DNA of 64,000 nucleotides from an uncultured Pelagibacteraceae bacterium (GTDB taxonomy: Bacteria; Pseudomonadota; Alphaproteobacteria; Pelagibacterales; Pelagibacteraceae), in assembly GCA_902615715.1 (NCBI GenBank), contig CACMQA010000003.1, positions 20,001 through 84,000 of the forward strand, given 5' to 3'. This document shows, in pieces, positions 9,836 through 18,225 of the stretch. How positions within the stretch are numbered: position 1 is the stretch's first letter; each line of letters opens with the position of its first letter. A program made the translations under genes and the position numbers. The notes under the pieces are model-generated. The model was not told where the DNA came from, did no database searches, and saw nothing but the letters and a program-made list of their open reading frames with translations.

Positions 9836-12400
9836 ATGAATTTATTTACAAGAACTTTTAGTAAAATATTTAAAAGCTCTAATCAACAAGAATTAGACAG
9901 AATCCAAAACATTATTGAAGCGATAAATAATAAAGAGAATGAAATTAAGTCTTTATCTCAAGCTAATTTTAAAGAAAAGACATTTAATTTTAAAAAAAAT
10001 GCTCAAAATGGATCTTTAAAAATTGACGAAATCATACCAGAAAGTTTCGCGTTAGTTAGAGAGGCTGCTAAGAGGACTTTGGGTGAGAGACATTATGATG
10101 TTCAGTTAGCTGGGGGATTAATTTTGCATAATGGAAAAATTGCAGAGATGAAAACAGGTGAGGGAAAAACACTTGTTTCAACATTACCCGCATACTTAAA
10201 TTCTTTATCAGGCAAAGGTGTACACATTGTAACGGTAAATGATTATTTGGCTAAGAGAGATTCTGAATGGATGGGTAAAGTTTTTAATTATCTTGGAGTA
10301 TCAACTGGATGCATTACAAATGATTTAGACGACATTGAGAGAAATAAAAATTATAAAAGTGATGTTACCTACGCCACTAATAATGAACTTGGATTTGATT
10401 ACTTAAGAGATAATATGAAATATGAGCTTGATGATATGGTTCAACGTAGTCACAATTATTGTATTGTTGATGAAGTCGATAGTATTTTAATTGATGAATC
10501 TAGAACACCCCTTATAATCTCTGGTAAACTTGAAGACAAAACAACCCTTTATAATACATCCAATGAGTTTATTAAACATTTACAAAAAAATGATTATGAA
10601 TTAGATGAAAAAAATAAGAATGTAATTCTTACTGATTTAGGAATTGATAAAATTGAAAAACTTGCAATCCAAAAAAGAATATTAAAGAATAATAATTTTT
10701 ATGATCCAGCCAACTTAGATTTAGTTCACCATGTTAACCAAGCTTTGAAAGCTAATTTGCTTTTTAATAAAGATACCGATTACATAGTTAGAGAAGGCAA
10801 AGTACAAATAATTGATGAATTCACAGGAAGAGTGCTAGGCGGAAGAAGATTTTCCGACGGGCTTCATCAAGCGATAGAAGCTAAAGAAAATGTTAAAGTA
10901 GAAGAAGAAAATCAAACACTGGCATCAATTACTTATCAGAATTATTTTAGATTATATAAAAAATTATCTGGAATGACTGGTACAGCGATTACAGAAGCAG
11001 AGGAATTTTTTGATATATATAATCTACCTGTTGTTTCTATTCCAACAAATAAAGAAATGTTACGTAAAGATTTTAATGATCAGATTTATAGAACTGAAAA
11101 AGAAAAATATAATGCTATTACGAATAAAATAATTGAATGTAATGAAAAAGGGCAACCAGTATTAGTAGGTACAACAAGTATCGAAAAGTCAGAAAAAATT
11201 TCATCTTACCTCAGTAACAAAAAAATAAATCATAACGTTCTGAACGCTAAACAACATGAGAAAGAAGCAAATATCATAGCTGAAGCAGGAAAAATAAACG
11301 CAGTAACAATCGCTACAAATATGGCCGGTCGAGGAACAGATATTAAATTAGGTGGGAATAAAGATTTTATATACGATGGAAAAAAAGAAAATGCAGATAA
11401 TGTAAAAAAAAATGAAGAAAAAGTTAAAAAGTTAGGAGGATTGTTTGTTATTGGGACAGAGCGACATGAGAGTCGAAGAATAGATAACCAGCTCAGAGGT
11501 CGATCTGGTAGACAGGGAGATCCTGGAAGCACGATATTTTTTATAAGCTTGCAAGATGAATTAATGAGAATTTTTGGAGGAGACTCTATTGATGGAATGC
11601 TTAAAAAGCTTGGTTTAAAAGAAAATGAGTCTATCGATCATCCTTGGATCAATAAAGCTATGGAGAGAGCGCAAAAAAAGGTTGAAAGCAGAAATTTTGA
11701 TATCAGAAAAACTTTAATTAAATTTGATGATGTTATGAATGACCAAAGGCAAGTTATATTCTCTCAAAGACTTAAGATTTTAAAGGAGAATAATATAAAT
11801 AAAATTCTGAACGATTTTTTTGATGAAATACTGGTTAATTTAAATTTAGTTAGAGAAAATTTCCAAAAATCAGGTGATGAAAAAAGCTTTCTTACAGAAG
11901 TAAAAAATATTACTGGAAATGTAGTAAGTGATAATGAGATACTTGATTTTGGAAAACTGAAAGAGTCTGAATTTAAAAAAAAAATACAGAGTTTGAATTC
12001 AGAGAAAAAGAATTCAAGGATTAAAATTTTAGGTGAAAATCAAAATAATAACCTTGAAAAGAAAATATTTTTGCAGATTATTGATTTTTCTTGGAGATCT
12101 CATCTACAATACTTAGAACAACTTAGACAAGTTATAGGCTTGAGACAATACGGTCAGAAGGACCCGTTATCTGAATTTAAAAAAGAAGCTTTTGTTTTAT
12201 TTGAGGGATTATTGTTAAAGATAAAAAATGATTTAATAAAATTTCTTCTAAATCTAAATATTGTTGTATCAAACGAAGAAAGGAGTGAGAGTATTAAAGA
12301 GGAAAAAATTGAAAAAAAGCCAGAAAAAAAAGTTGGCCGAAACGAAAAATGTCCTTGTGGTTCAGGAAAAAAATTTAAACATTGTCACGGAAACGTTTAA
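9836..12400 (+). CDS. secA: Protein translocase ATPase SecA
   Basis: Drives preproteins through SecYEG with ATP. The 854 residues include Walker A (MKTGEGKT, about 105-112), the DEVDSILIDESRTPLIISG block, the preprotein cross-linking region, the second nucleotide-binding fold (AGRGTDIKLGG; RGRSGRQGDPG) and a C-terminal zinc tail CPCGSGKKFKHCHG that binds SecB or lipids in other bacteria. It is slightly shorter than the E. coli protein (901), mainly in the linker before the tail. All core motifs are intact. Confidence 0.98.
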   Translation: MNLFTRTFSKIFKSSNQQELDRIQNIIEAINNKENEIKSLSQANFKEKTFNFKKNAQNGSLKIDEIIPESFALVREAAKRTLGERHYDVQLAGGLILHNGKIAEMKTGEGKTLVSTLPAYLNSLSGKGVHIVTVNDYLAKRDSEWMGKVFNYLGVSTGCITNDLDDIERNKNYKSDVTYATNNELGFDYLRDNMKYELDDMVQRSHNYCIVDEVDSILIDESRTPLIISGKLEDKTTLYNTSNEFIKHLQKNDYELDEKNKNVILTDLGIDKIEKLAIQKRILKNNNFYDPANLDLVHHVNQALKANLLFNKDTDYIVREGKVQIIDEFTGRVLGGRRFSDGLHQAIEAKENVKVEEENQTLASITYQNYFRLYKKLSGMTGTAITEAEEFFDIYNLPVVSIPTNKEMLRKDFNDQIYRTEKEKYNAITNKIIECNEKGQPVLVGTTSIEKSEKISSYLSNKKINHNVLNAKQHEKEANIIAEAGKINAVTIATNMAGRGTDIKLGGNKDFIYDGKKENADNVKKNEEKVKKLGGLFVIGTERHESRRIDNQLRGRSGRQGDPGSTIFFISLQDELMRIFGGDSIDGMLKKLGLKENESIDHPWINKAMERAQKKVESRNFDIRKTLIKFDDVMNDQRQVIFSQRLKILKENNINKILNDFFDEILVNLNLVRENFQKSGDEKSFLTEVKNITGNVVSDNEILDFGKLKESEFKKKIQSLNSEKKNSRIKILGENQNNNLEKKIFLQIIDFSWRSHLQYLEQLRQVIGLRQYGQKDPLSEFKKEAFVLFEGLLLKIKNDLIKFLLNLNIVVSNEERSESIKEEKIEKKPEKKVGRNEKCPCGSGKKFKHCHGNV

Positions 12401-12402
12401 GT

Positions 12403-13803
12403 CTAAATTTTTTTAAAAGCATTTAAGGCTTTTTCTCTGGCATCCTCATGCTTTACAATTGGATGTGGATAATCTCTTCCTAATTGAAATTTTTTATCAA
12501 TGAATTCCCAAGGCTTATGAATAAATTTTTTTGGTAAACTTTTTAATTCGGGCACCCATTTTTTTACGTAGTCCCCCTCTTTATCAAATTTCTCTCCCTG
12601 CAAAATTGGATTAAATATTCTAAAATAAGGTGCAGCATCCGCACCACAACCTGCAACCCATTGCCACCCAGCGACATTGCTAGCTGGACTATAATCTAAC
12701 AAGCAATTTCTAAAATATTTTTCACCGTCTTTCCAATTAATTAGTAAATGTTTTACTAAAAATGATCCAACTATCATTCTTACTCTATTATGCATCCACC
12801 CACTAGAGTAAAGTTCTCTCATTCCTGCATCAACTATTGGATAACCAGTTAATCCTTTTTTCCAGGCATTTAAAAATTTAGAATTTTTTAGCCAAGGAAA
12901 TTTATCAAATTTTTTTGAATAATTACCTTTTAACATATAAGGAAAATAATTTATTAATGAGTGATTAAATTCCCTCCATCCAATTTCGGTTAGAAATTTT
13001 GTTGTCCCAATATTTTTTGATTTTTTTTTTATACATTGACTCCATATTGTTTGAACATGAAGCTGACCGAATTTAATAAATGGAGACAACTTAGAAGTGC
13101 CTGGTCTGTTAGGAAAATTACGCTGATCTGAATAATTTGTTATTCGCTCATTGATAAAACTTTGTAATTCTTTTAAAGCAGTTTGTTCATCGGGGAACCA
13201 AATTTTTTCAAAATTTTTAAACCAATTTTTTTTGGGTAATATTTTATCTGGATCAATGCAGTTTTTGAAGTAGTTTATCTTTTTTTTACATTTTTTAATT
13301 ATCTTTTCTTTTGGAGGTATTTTCTCAATATAATATTTTTCTGCAGTTCTCCAAAAAGGTGTGAATACCTTAAAGGGAGTGCCATCGTTTTTTTTAATTT
13401 CATCAATCTCATTAAGAGTATTACCTTTAAATATTTTGTGATTGATATTTTTATTTTTTAGGATACTTAGCAAATATTTATCAAGTTTAAGATAGTCAGG
13501 CTCGTAAACTTTATTCCAATAAATTGAAAAACCTTTTTTTTCTATCAACTTATCAAAGAAAATTTTAAAAGAATTAGTCTCGATTATTTCTAGAGTTATA
13601 TTCAAATTATTCAGCTGTTTTCGAAAGTTAAAAAGAGATTTACTAAGCCACCATTTTTGAGCTTCTTGGTATTTGTATATTTCCTTTTTATAGAGATAAA
13701 AAACTACTACTTGATCATGATTTGTAGTGGCCTCAATCAGTCCTTCATTTTTAGTAAATCTAAAATCATCTCTTAGCCAAAAAAGTCCGATATTTTTATT
13801 CAT
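12403..13803 (-). CDS. phrB: Deoxyribodipyrimidine photolyase (CPD class I)
   Basis: Uses blue light to split pyrimidine dimers. The 466-residue protein starts with the photolyase alpha/beta domain (FWLRDDFR) that holds the antenna chromophore. It continues into the FAD-binding domain with TKLSPFIKFGQLH, WREFNHSLINYFP, GYPIVDAGMREL, WMHNRVRM and SPASNVAGWQW. These favour a CPD photolyase over a cryptochrome. It is downstream of tRNA-Phe on the same strand, 52 bp away. A photolyase fits life in sunlit surface water. Confidence 0.93.
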   Translation of the reverse strand: MNKNIGLFWLRDDFRFTKNEGLIEATTNHDQVVVFYLYKKEIYKYQEAQKWWLSKSLFNFRKQLNNLNITLEIIETNSFKIFFDKLIEKKGFSIYWNKVYEPDYLKLDKYLLSILKNKNINHKIFKGNTLNEIDEIKKNDGTPFKVFTPFWRTAEKYYIEKIPPKEKIIKKCKKKINYFKNCIDPDKILPKKNWFKNFEKIWFPDEQTALKELQSFINERITNYSDQRNFPNRPGTSKLSPFIKFGQLHVQTIWSQCIKKKSKNIGTTKFLTEIGWREFNHSLINYFPYMLKGNYSKKFDKFPWLKNSKFLNAWKKGLTGYPIVDAGMRELYSSGWMHNRVRMIVGSFLVKHLLINWKDGEKYFRNCLLDYSPASNVAGWQWVAGCGADAAPYFRIFNPILQGEKFDKEGDYVKKWVPELKSLPKKFIHKPWEFIDKKFQLGRDYPHPIVKHEDAREKALNAFKKI

Positions 13804-13855
13804 ATAAAATAATTAACAGATAAAATTTTATATTTCGATGTGTAAAACTAGTAGG

Positions 13856-13930
13856 TGGTGGCCTTGGTAAGAATCGCACTTACGACACATACCTTTTCAG
13901 GGTACTGCTCTACTACTGAGCTACAAGGCC
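13856..13930 (-). tRNA. tRNA-Phe (GAA), CCA encoded, with unusual D and T loops
   Basis: The 75-nt cloverleaf has a 7-bp acceptor stem (GGCCTTG/CAAGGCC), anticodon loop CTGAAAA with GAA, variable loop GTGTC, discriminator A73 and an encoded CCA. Phe identity bases known from E. coli are largely present (U20, A26, G44, U45, U59, U60, A73). Two oddities: the D loop is 7 nt (AGTAGTA) without the G18-G19 pair, and the T loop is TGCGATT, with G in place of U55. Its first base G1 (13930) is also the last base of the infA TAG stop. It must be co-transcribed with infA and cut out by RNase P. Confidence 0.9.
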
Positions 13931-14145
13931 TAAAATCTAAAAGTAATTCTACCTTTAGTTAAATCATATGGTGTCATTTCAACCATTACATTATCTCCAG
14001 CAAGAACTCTAATTCTATTCTTTCTCAATTTTCCTGCCGTGTGAGCTAAAATCTCATGGTTATTTTCAAGTTTAACTCTAAACATAGCGTTAGGTAGAAG
14101 TTCGGTTACCTTTCCCTTAAATTCTAAAGTTTCTTGTTTAGCCAA
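13930..14145 (-). CDS. infA: Translation initiation factor IF-1
   Basis: Small OB-fold factor that binds the 30S A site during initiation. The 71 residues cover the whole family consensus ([13 protein letters not shown]..., [27 protein letters not shown]...GRI). Its start overlaps the end of hisD by 8 bases, so it is translationally coupled to it. The stop TAG ends on the first base of tRNA-Phe. In many alphaproteobacteria a few genes separate hisD from infA; here they are absent. Confidence 0.97.
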   Translation of the reverse strand: MAKQETLEFKGKVTELLPNAMFRVKLENNHEILAHTAGKLRKNRIRVLAGDNVMVEMTPYDLTKGRITFRF

Positions 14146-15445
14146 TTAATTTACCTTTTTTTAATCTCATTTTTACTGAGTTAGCATGTCCATCTAAATT
14201 TTCATGCTTCGCTAAATTTATAACCGATGATCCTAATCTTTCAATACCTGTTTTTGTTATTTTTATAAAAGAGTGTCTCTTTAAAAAATCGTTAACAGAT
14301 AAACCTGAGGAAAATCTTGCCGAACCTGATGTAGGCAAAACATGGTTTGGGCCAGCAATATAATCACCCATGGCCTCTGGAGAAAATTTACCTATAAAAA
14401 TTGATCCAGCATTTTTTACACCTTTAACTATTTCTATGTTCATATTGGTACATATCTCTAAATGTTCAGGCGCAATAGTATTAATAGCTTTTAAAATATT
14501 TTTATTACCTTTTGCAAAAATAGCTAAACCAAAATTTTTTAGACTTTGTGAGGCAATATTTTTTTTTGGTAAGTTCTTTAGTTGTTTTTTTAAAGATATA
14601 TTTACTAATTGAATAAAATTTTTATTATTAGTAATCAAAATTGATTGAGCATTAACATCGTGTTCTGCTTGAGCAATTAAATCTGCAGCAACAAAATTTG
14701 GATCAGCATACTTGTCCGCAACAATGCTAACTTCGGAAGGTCCAGCGACCATATCAATACCAACGTCTCCAAAAACTTCTTTTTTTGCACAGGCTACATA
14801 GGCATTTCCTGGTCCAACTATCTTGTCTACTTTTTCAAATTTCTTTGTTCCATAAGCTAGTGCTGCAATAGTCTGAGCTCCACCAGTTTTATAAATTTTT
14901 TTAACTCCACATTTCTTTGCAGCATAAAGTATTGCAGGATTAATTTTGGAGTCTAATGATGGAGTAGTTAAGTGTATGTTTTTTACTCCAGCCACAATAG
15001 CGGGTATACAATTCATTAAAACAGTGCTCGGATAACTTGCAGTACCGCCAGGTACATAAACCCCTACTTTTTCTAGTGGAGTATATCTATAAGATAATAC
15101 ATTCTTGTATTTATCGTTATATGTAAAAGATTTAAATTTTTGCTTCGAGTGAAATTTTTTAATTCTATTAAATGCTAAATCTATCGATTTTTTTGTTTTA
15201 AAATCCGTCTTTTTCGAAATTTTATCGATTTCTTTACTTGAAAATACAATATTATTCGATTTTATTTTTATTTTTGAGAATTTTTTCTCATAATCTATAA
15301 CTGCTTTATCTCCATGTTTTTTTACATTTTTTATAATTTTACTTACAATATTAGTTTGATTTTTTTGAATAGACTTTCTTTTATTTAAAAATAATTCTAA
15401 AGCTTTTAGAGAATTTTTATTATTAAAATTTAATACCTTTAACAT
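14138..15445 (-). CDS. hisD: Histidinol dehydrogenase
   Basis: Last two steps of histidine synthesis: histidinol to histidine, NAD- and zinc-dependent. The 435-residue protein has the canonical blocks [58 protein letters not shown] and the C-terminal [10 protein letters not shown]. The H of QAEHD and of the GPNHVLPT region are expected zinc or catalytic residues. It shares one base with the upstream DUF2948 gene (TAATG) and overlaps infA by 8 bases. The other his genes are not in the window. Confidence 0.97.
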   Translation of the reverse strand: MLKVLNFNNKNSLKALELFLNKRKSIQKNQTNIVSKIIKNVKKHGDKAVIDYEKKFSKIKIKSNNIVFSSKEIDKISKKTDFKTKKSIDLAFNRIKKFHSKQKFKSFTYNDKYKNVLSYRYTPLEKVGVYVPGGTASYPSTVLMNCIPAIVAGVKNIHLTTPSLDSKINPAILYAAKKCGVKKIYKTGGAQTIAALAYGTKKFEKVDKIVGPGNAYVACAKKEVFGDVGIDMVAGPSEVSIVADKYADPNFVAADLIAQAEHDVNAQSILITNNKNFIQLVNISLKKQLKNLPKKNIASQSLKNFGLAIFAKGNKNILKAINTIAPEHLEICTNMNIEIVKGVKNAGSIFIGKFSPEAMGDYIAGPNHVLPTSGSARFSSGLSVNDFLKRHSFIKITKTGIERLGSSVINLAKHENLDGHANSVKMRLKKGKLIG

Positions 15446-15888
15446 TATAAAGTTTCGTGCTTTGGTTTATTTTTTGTATTCCATGCTTCTCCTTGATCAT
15501 CCAAAGTCACTTCAATGACTTCAGAAATGACTCTTATAACGGAGTCTCCAGCAAAAATTATTTTCATCTCATAGTTATTATCAGGAGTAATATTTGTTTC
15601 AATAGCTAGAAAATCCAAAAATTTGTCTTTTTTGAGTTGATTTATATTTCTTGAGTCCACGTTTAAAACATTTTCAAACTTTAAAATGGTTCTAATACGT
15701 TTATTTTTCCTAAATACACCTTTTTCAACATCCTCCCACATAAAACGGTTTAATTGCATGAGAAAGATTTTATTTTTTTTTAAATTTGCGATATCAGCAA
15801 TGCTAGCTATAGAATCTTGTAAATGCGCTGATACCACTCTCAAATCCTCTTCGGTTCTAGCTATTAACTTCAAATTTTTCGGTTCCAT
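15445..15888 (-). CDS. DUF2948 family protein
   Basis: A 147-residue protein matching DUF2948, an alphaproteobacterial family of unknown function. The conserved segments are LIARTEEDLRVVSAHLQDS near the start, QLNRFMWEDV in the middle, and IRVISEVIEVTLDDQGEAW near the end. It sits between murA and hisD, a position conserved in many alphaproteobacteria, with a 1-base overlap on the hisD side and a 1-bp gap on the murA side. I know of no experimentally supported role. Confidence 0.8.
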   Translation of the reverse strand: MEPKNLKLIARTEEDLRVVSAHLQDSIASIADIANLKKNKIFLMQLNRFMWEDVEKGVFRKNKRIRTILKFENVLNVDSRNINQLKKDKFLDFLAIETNITPDNNYEMKIIFAGDSVIRVISEVIEVTLDDQGEAWNTKNKPKHETL

Positions 15889-15889
15889 C

Positions 15890-17149
15890 TTAAATTCTTT
15901 TTATTTCAGCTTTGCAATTCTTTAGTTTTTTTTCTAAAAACTCATAACCTCTATCAAGGTGATAAATTCTATTTATTACTGTTCTATTCTCTGCAATTAA
16001 TCCTGCTAATACTAAACTGACAGATGCCCTTAGATCAGTGGCCATTACTTCAGCCCCAGTTAACTTTGTTGGTCCTTTAATGATTGCAGTTTTATCTTTA
16101 ATTTCAATTTGAGCACCCATTCGTCTTAATTCTGGTACATGCATAAATCTATTTTCAAATATATCCTCTTTTATTTTTGATATTCCATTAGCCTGGGTAA
16201 GAAGAACCATTAGTTGAGCTTGTAAATCTGTGGGAAAACCTGGATATGGTTTTGTAGTAATGTTTATATTTTTAAGTCTCTTACTTTTTTTAATAATAAT
16301 ATAATTTTTTTTTTGTATTATTTTAACACCTATTTTTCTTAGAACATTAATTTCACTTCTAATTATTGCTGGATCAATTTTATCAATCATAAAATTATTT
16401 TTAGCTAGTAATGAACTTGCTATCATGTAGGTACCTAGTTCTATTCTATCAAAAATTACTTGGTGTACGACTTTTGAATTTTTGATTTTACTTTCAGAGA
16501 TAGAAATTGATCTGCCTTTTAAATGAATTTTAGCTCCTAATTTTTTAAGAAATTTAATTAAATCCTTTATTTCCGGCTCAACTGCACAATTATTCAAAAT
16601 AGTTTTACCTTTAGCTTTAAAAGCAGCGAGTAAAGCGTTTTCTGTTGCACCGACTGAAATGGAGGGAAAGCTTATTTTTGCACCTCTTAGACCATTCTTT
16701 GCTTGCGCGAATATATATCCATCTTTAATTTTAATTTTTGCTCCTAATTTTTTTAAAGCAAATAAATGTAAATCGACCGGTCTAGTTCCGATAGCACAAC
16801 CGCCAGGCAAAGAAACTTTTGCCTTTTTATATTTAGTCAACAAAGAACCTAGCACTAAAACTCCAGCTCTCATTGTTTTTACAAGTTTGTACGGAGCTAA
16901 TGTATTAATATTTTTACTATTGTTAGAAATTTCAATAATATTTTCTTTTTTAATTAATTTTGTTTTTAATCCAATAAAATTTAACAAATCAATCATAGTG
17001 AAAATATCCTTTACAAGAGGTATATTTTTTATTCTTACATGGTCTCCGAGAATCGAAGCAGCTAAAATTGGTAGAGTTGCGTTTTTAGAGCCAGAGATGG
17101 AAATCTTTCCGCTTATTTCTTTTCTGCCTTTAATTACAAGCTTTTGCAT
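15890..17149 (-). CDS. murA: UDP-N-acetylglucosamine 1-carboxyvinyltransferase MurA
   Basis: First committed step of peptidoglycan synthesis, adding enolpyruvate to UDP-GlcNAc. The 419 residues are full length. The substrate-binding KN pair is at about 22-23 (SGSKNATLPILAA) and the catalytic, fosfomycin-sensitive cysteine is C118 in LPGGCAIGTRPVDLHL. The Cys (not Asp) form predicts fosfomycin sensitivity; this is inference from the family. It lies 8 bp downstream of dcd. Confidence 0.97.
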   Translation of the reverse strand: MQKLVIKGRKEISGKISISGSKNATLPILAASILGDHVRIKNIPLVKDIFTMIDLLNFIGLKTKLIKKENIIEISNNSKNINTLAPYKLVKTMRAGVLVLGSLLTKYKKAKVSLPGGCAIGTRPVDLHLFALKKLGAKIKIKDGYIFAQAKNGLRGAKISFPSISVGATENALLAAFKAKGKTILNNCAVEPEIKDLIKFLKKLGAKIHLKGRSISISESKIKNSKVVHQVIFDRIELGTYMIASSLLAKNNFMIDKIDPAIIRSEINVLRKIGVKIIQKKNYIIIKKSKRLKNINITTKPYPGFPTDLQAQLMVLLTQANGISKIKEDIFENRFMHVPELRRMGAQIEIKDKTAIIKGPTKLTGAEVMATDLRASVSLVLAGLIAENRTVINRIYHLDRGYEFLEKKLKNCKAEIKRI

Positions 17150-17157
17150 TAAAAAGA

Positions 17158-17712
17158 TTAAACTTTCGGAAGTGTTACACCTTTTTGTTTCATGTATTTA
17201 CCTTTTCTATTTGCGTAAGTCACATTCGGCTTCTCATTACCTTTTAAAAAGATAAACTGGGCTACACCCTCGTTAGCATAAATCTTAGCTGGTAAAGGAG
17301 TTGTATTTGAAAACTCTAAAGTGACATGTCCTTCCCAACCAGGCTCTAAAGGCGTTACATTCACAATAATTCCACATCTTGCGTAAGTTGATTTACCAAG
17401 ACAAATAACCAAAATGTCATCAGGTATTTTGAAATATTCCATTGTTCTTGCTAAAGCAAATGAGTTAGGAGGAATAATACATTCTTTTCCAATTTTTGTT
17501 ACAAAACTCTCCTTTTTAAAAACTTTAGGATCAACTATCCCTGAATTAACATTAGTAAAAATTTTAAACTCATTAGATACTCTAGCGTCATAACCGTAAG
17601 AGGATAAACCAAAAGAAATTTTTCCCTTTCTTACCTGTTTGTCTACAAAAGGCTTTATCATTCCTTTTTGTTTTGCGACTTTTTTAATCCATTTATCCGA
17701 TAAAACTGTCAT
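17158..17712 (-). CDS. dcd: dCTP deaminase
   Basis: Deaminates dCTP to dUTP for thymidylate synthesis. The 184-residue protein fits the monofunctional trimeric enzyme: [44 protein letters not shown] and the C-terminal GVAQFIF. The Glu of HVTLEFSN is the expected catalytic base. Its ATG overlaps the stop of a 35-residue Lys-rich ORF (ATGA), so the two are probably co-translated. It is the first clearly metabolic gene of the dcd-murA-DUF2948-hisD-infA-tRNA-Phe run. Confidence 0.96.
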   Translation of the reverse strand: MTVLSDKWIKKVAKQKGMIKPFVDKQVRKGKISFGLSSYGYDARVSNEFKIFTNVNSGIVDPKVFKKESFVTKIGKECIIPPNSFALARTMEYFKIPDDILVICLGKSTYARCGIIVNVTPLEPGWEGHVTLEFSNTTPLPAKIYANEGVAQFIFLKGNEKPNVTYANRKGKYMKQKGVTLPKV

Positions 17713-17816
17713 TTTTTCTTTTTTTTTACTCTGATTTTTTTTCTCTTTTTAAGGTTTTTTTTTAAGGCAGATTCACGACTTTTTACAAGAGAATCTTTTT
17801 TTTCAAAAGATTTCAT
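17709..17816 (-). CDS. 35-residue Lys-rich small protein overlapping dcd
   Basis: Reading down from ATG at 17816 gives 35 codons and TGA at 17709-17711. The product is [20 protein letters not shown] followed by [15 protein letters not shown]; 17 of its 35 residues are Lys. It fills the gap between the upstream basic protein (ends 17826) and dcd and shares ATGA with the dcd start. The core [13 protein letters not shown] resembles short Lys/Arg-rich proteins of other alphaproteobacteria with an ALRENLKRRKAQ-like core, as I recall them. I know of no function. Its length makes chance occurrence possible; the tight coupling argues for a real gene. Confidence 0.5.
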   Translation of the reverse strand: MKSFEKKDSLVKSRESALKKNLKKRKKIRVKKKKK

Positions 17817-17825
17817 TTAAAAAAA

Positions 17826-18020
17826 TTAATTTTTATCTGGATTTGTTAAGTCCTCTAATGTTATGGGTTTATCAATGTCATGCATTAATTTCTCCTCGGA
17901 CTCTTTAGAGTTGTTAACTGAACGCTTAGCTCTTCTCTGTTCTATTCTTGCCTTTCGCTTAGCTTCTTTTTTCATAGCTTTGTCGCCTCGCGTTGATTTA
18001 TAATCGTAGTGAATTCCCAT
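17826..18020 (-). CDS. Small basic protein of unknown function
   Basis: The open frame extends to an ATG at 18098, but I place the start at ATG 18020. This gives a 64-residue protein beginning MGIHYDYKSTRGDKAMKKEA, with AAGGGA-like ribosome-binding bases about 9 nt upstream; the longer start would overlap the upstream gene. The first half is highly basic (KKEAKRKARIEQRRAKR), the second half acidic, ending in LEDLTNPDKN. I do not recognise the family. It lies between a small membrane protein and the 35-residue Lys-rich ORF, so three tiny genes follow one another here. Confidence 0.65.
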   Translation of the reverse strand: MGIHYDYKSTRGDKAMKKEAKRKARIEQRRAKRSVNNSKESEEKLMHDIDKPITLEDLTNPDKN

Positions 18021-18036
18021 AAAAAGCGTCCCTTCA

Positions 18037-18225
18037 TTAATTATTAAATTTACTTCCTGAGCTTGATTTTTGCAAGTCTCTTGAAAGAAACTTGTCAATA
18101 ATAATAAATAATACCGACAAAATTACGGCAACTAATACATCTTGAAGTGGAGAGGCGTTAGGAAAGCCGTAATTCCACAAAATTACTAAAACTAACCATG
18201 CTAACCAAATAATTTTTTTAATCAT
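18037..18225 (-). CDS. Small two-helix membrane protein, unknown
   Basis: 62 residues with two hydrophobic segments: about 4-18 (KIIWLAWLVLVILWNYGF) and about 29-43 (VLVAVILSVLFIIID). The tail is polar and ends SSGSKFNN. It overlaps the end of the DUF255 gene by 8 bases on the same strand and so is probably co-translated with it. A Pro/Gly-containing NYGFPNASPLQDV turn joins the helices. I do not recognise the family. Conservation in relatives would decide whether it is a real gene; the packing suggests it is. Confidence 0.6.
   Translation of the reverse strand: MIKKIIWLAWLVLVILWNYGFPNASPLQDVLVAVILSVLFIIIDKFLSRDLQKSSSGSKFNN

Noticed and set aside
16659-17255. 198-codon plus-strand ORF opposite murA/dcd
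   Set aside because: It lies antisense to two well-supported genes, has no family resemblance, and its composition mirrors the complement of murA.
18021-18098. Longer N terminus for the small basic protein (start 18098)
   Set aside because: It would overlap the upstream membrane protein by 62 bases, and a good start with ribosome-binding bases exists at 18020.
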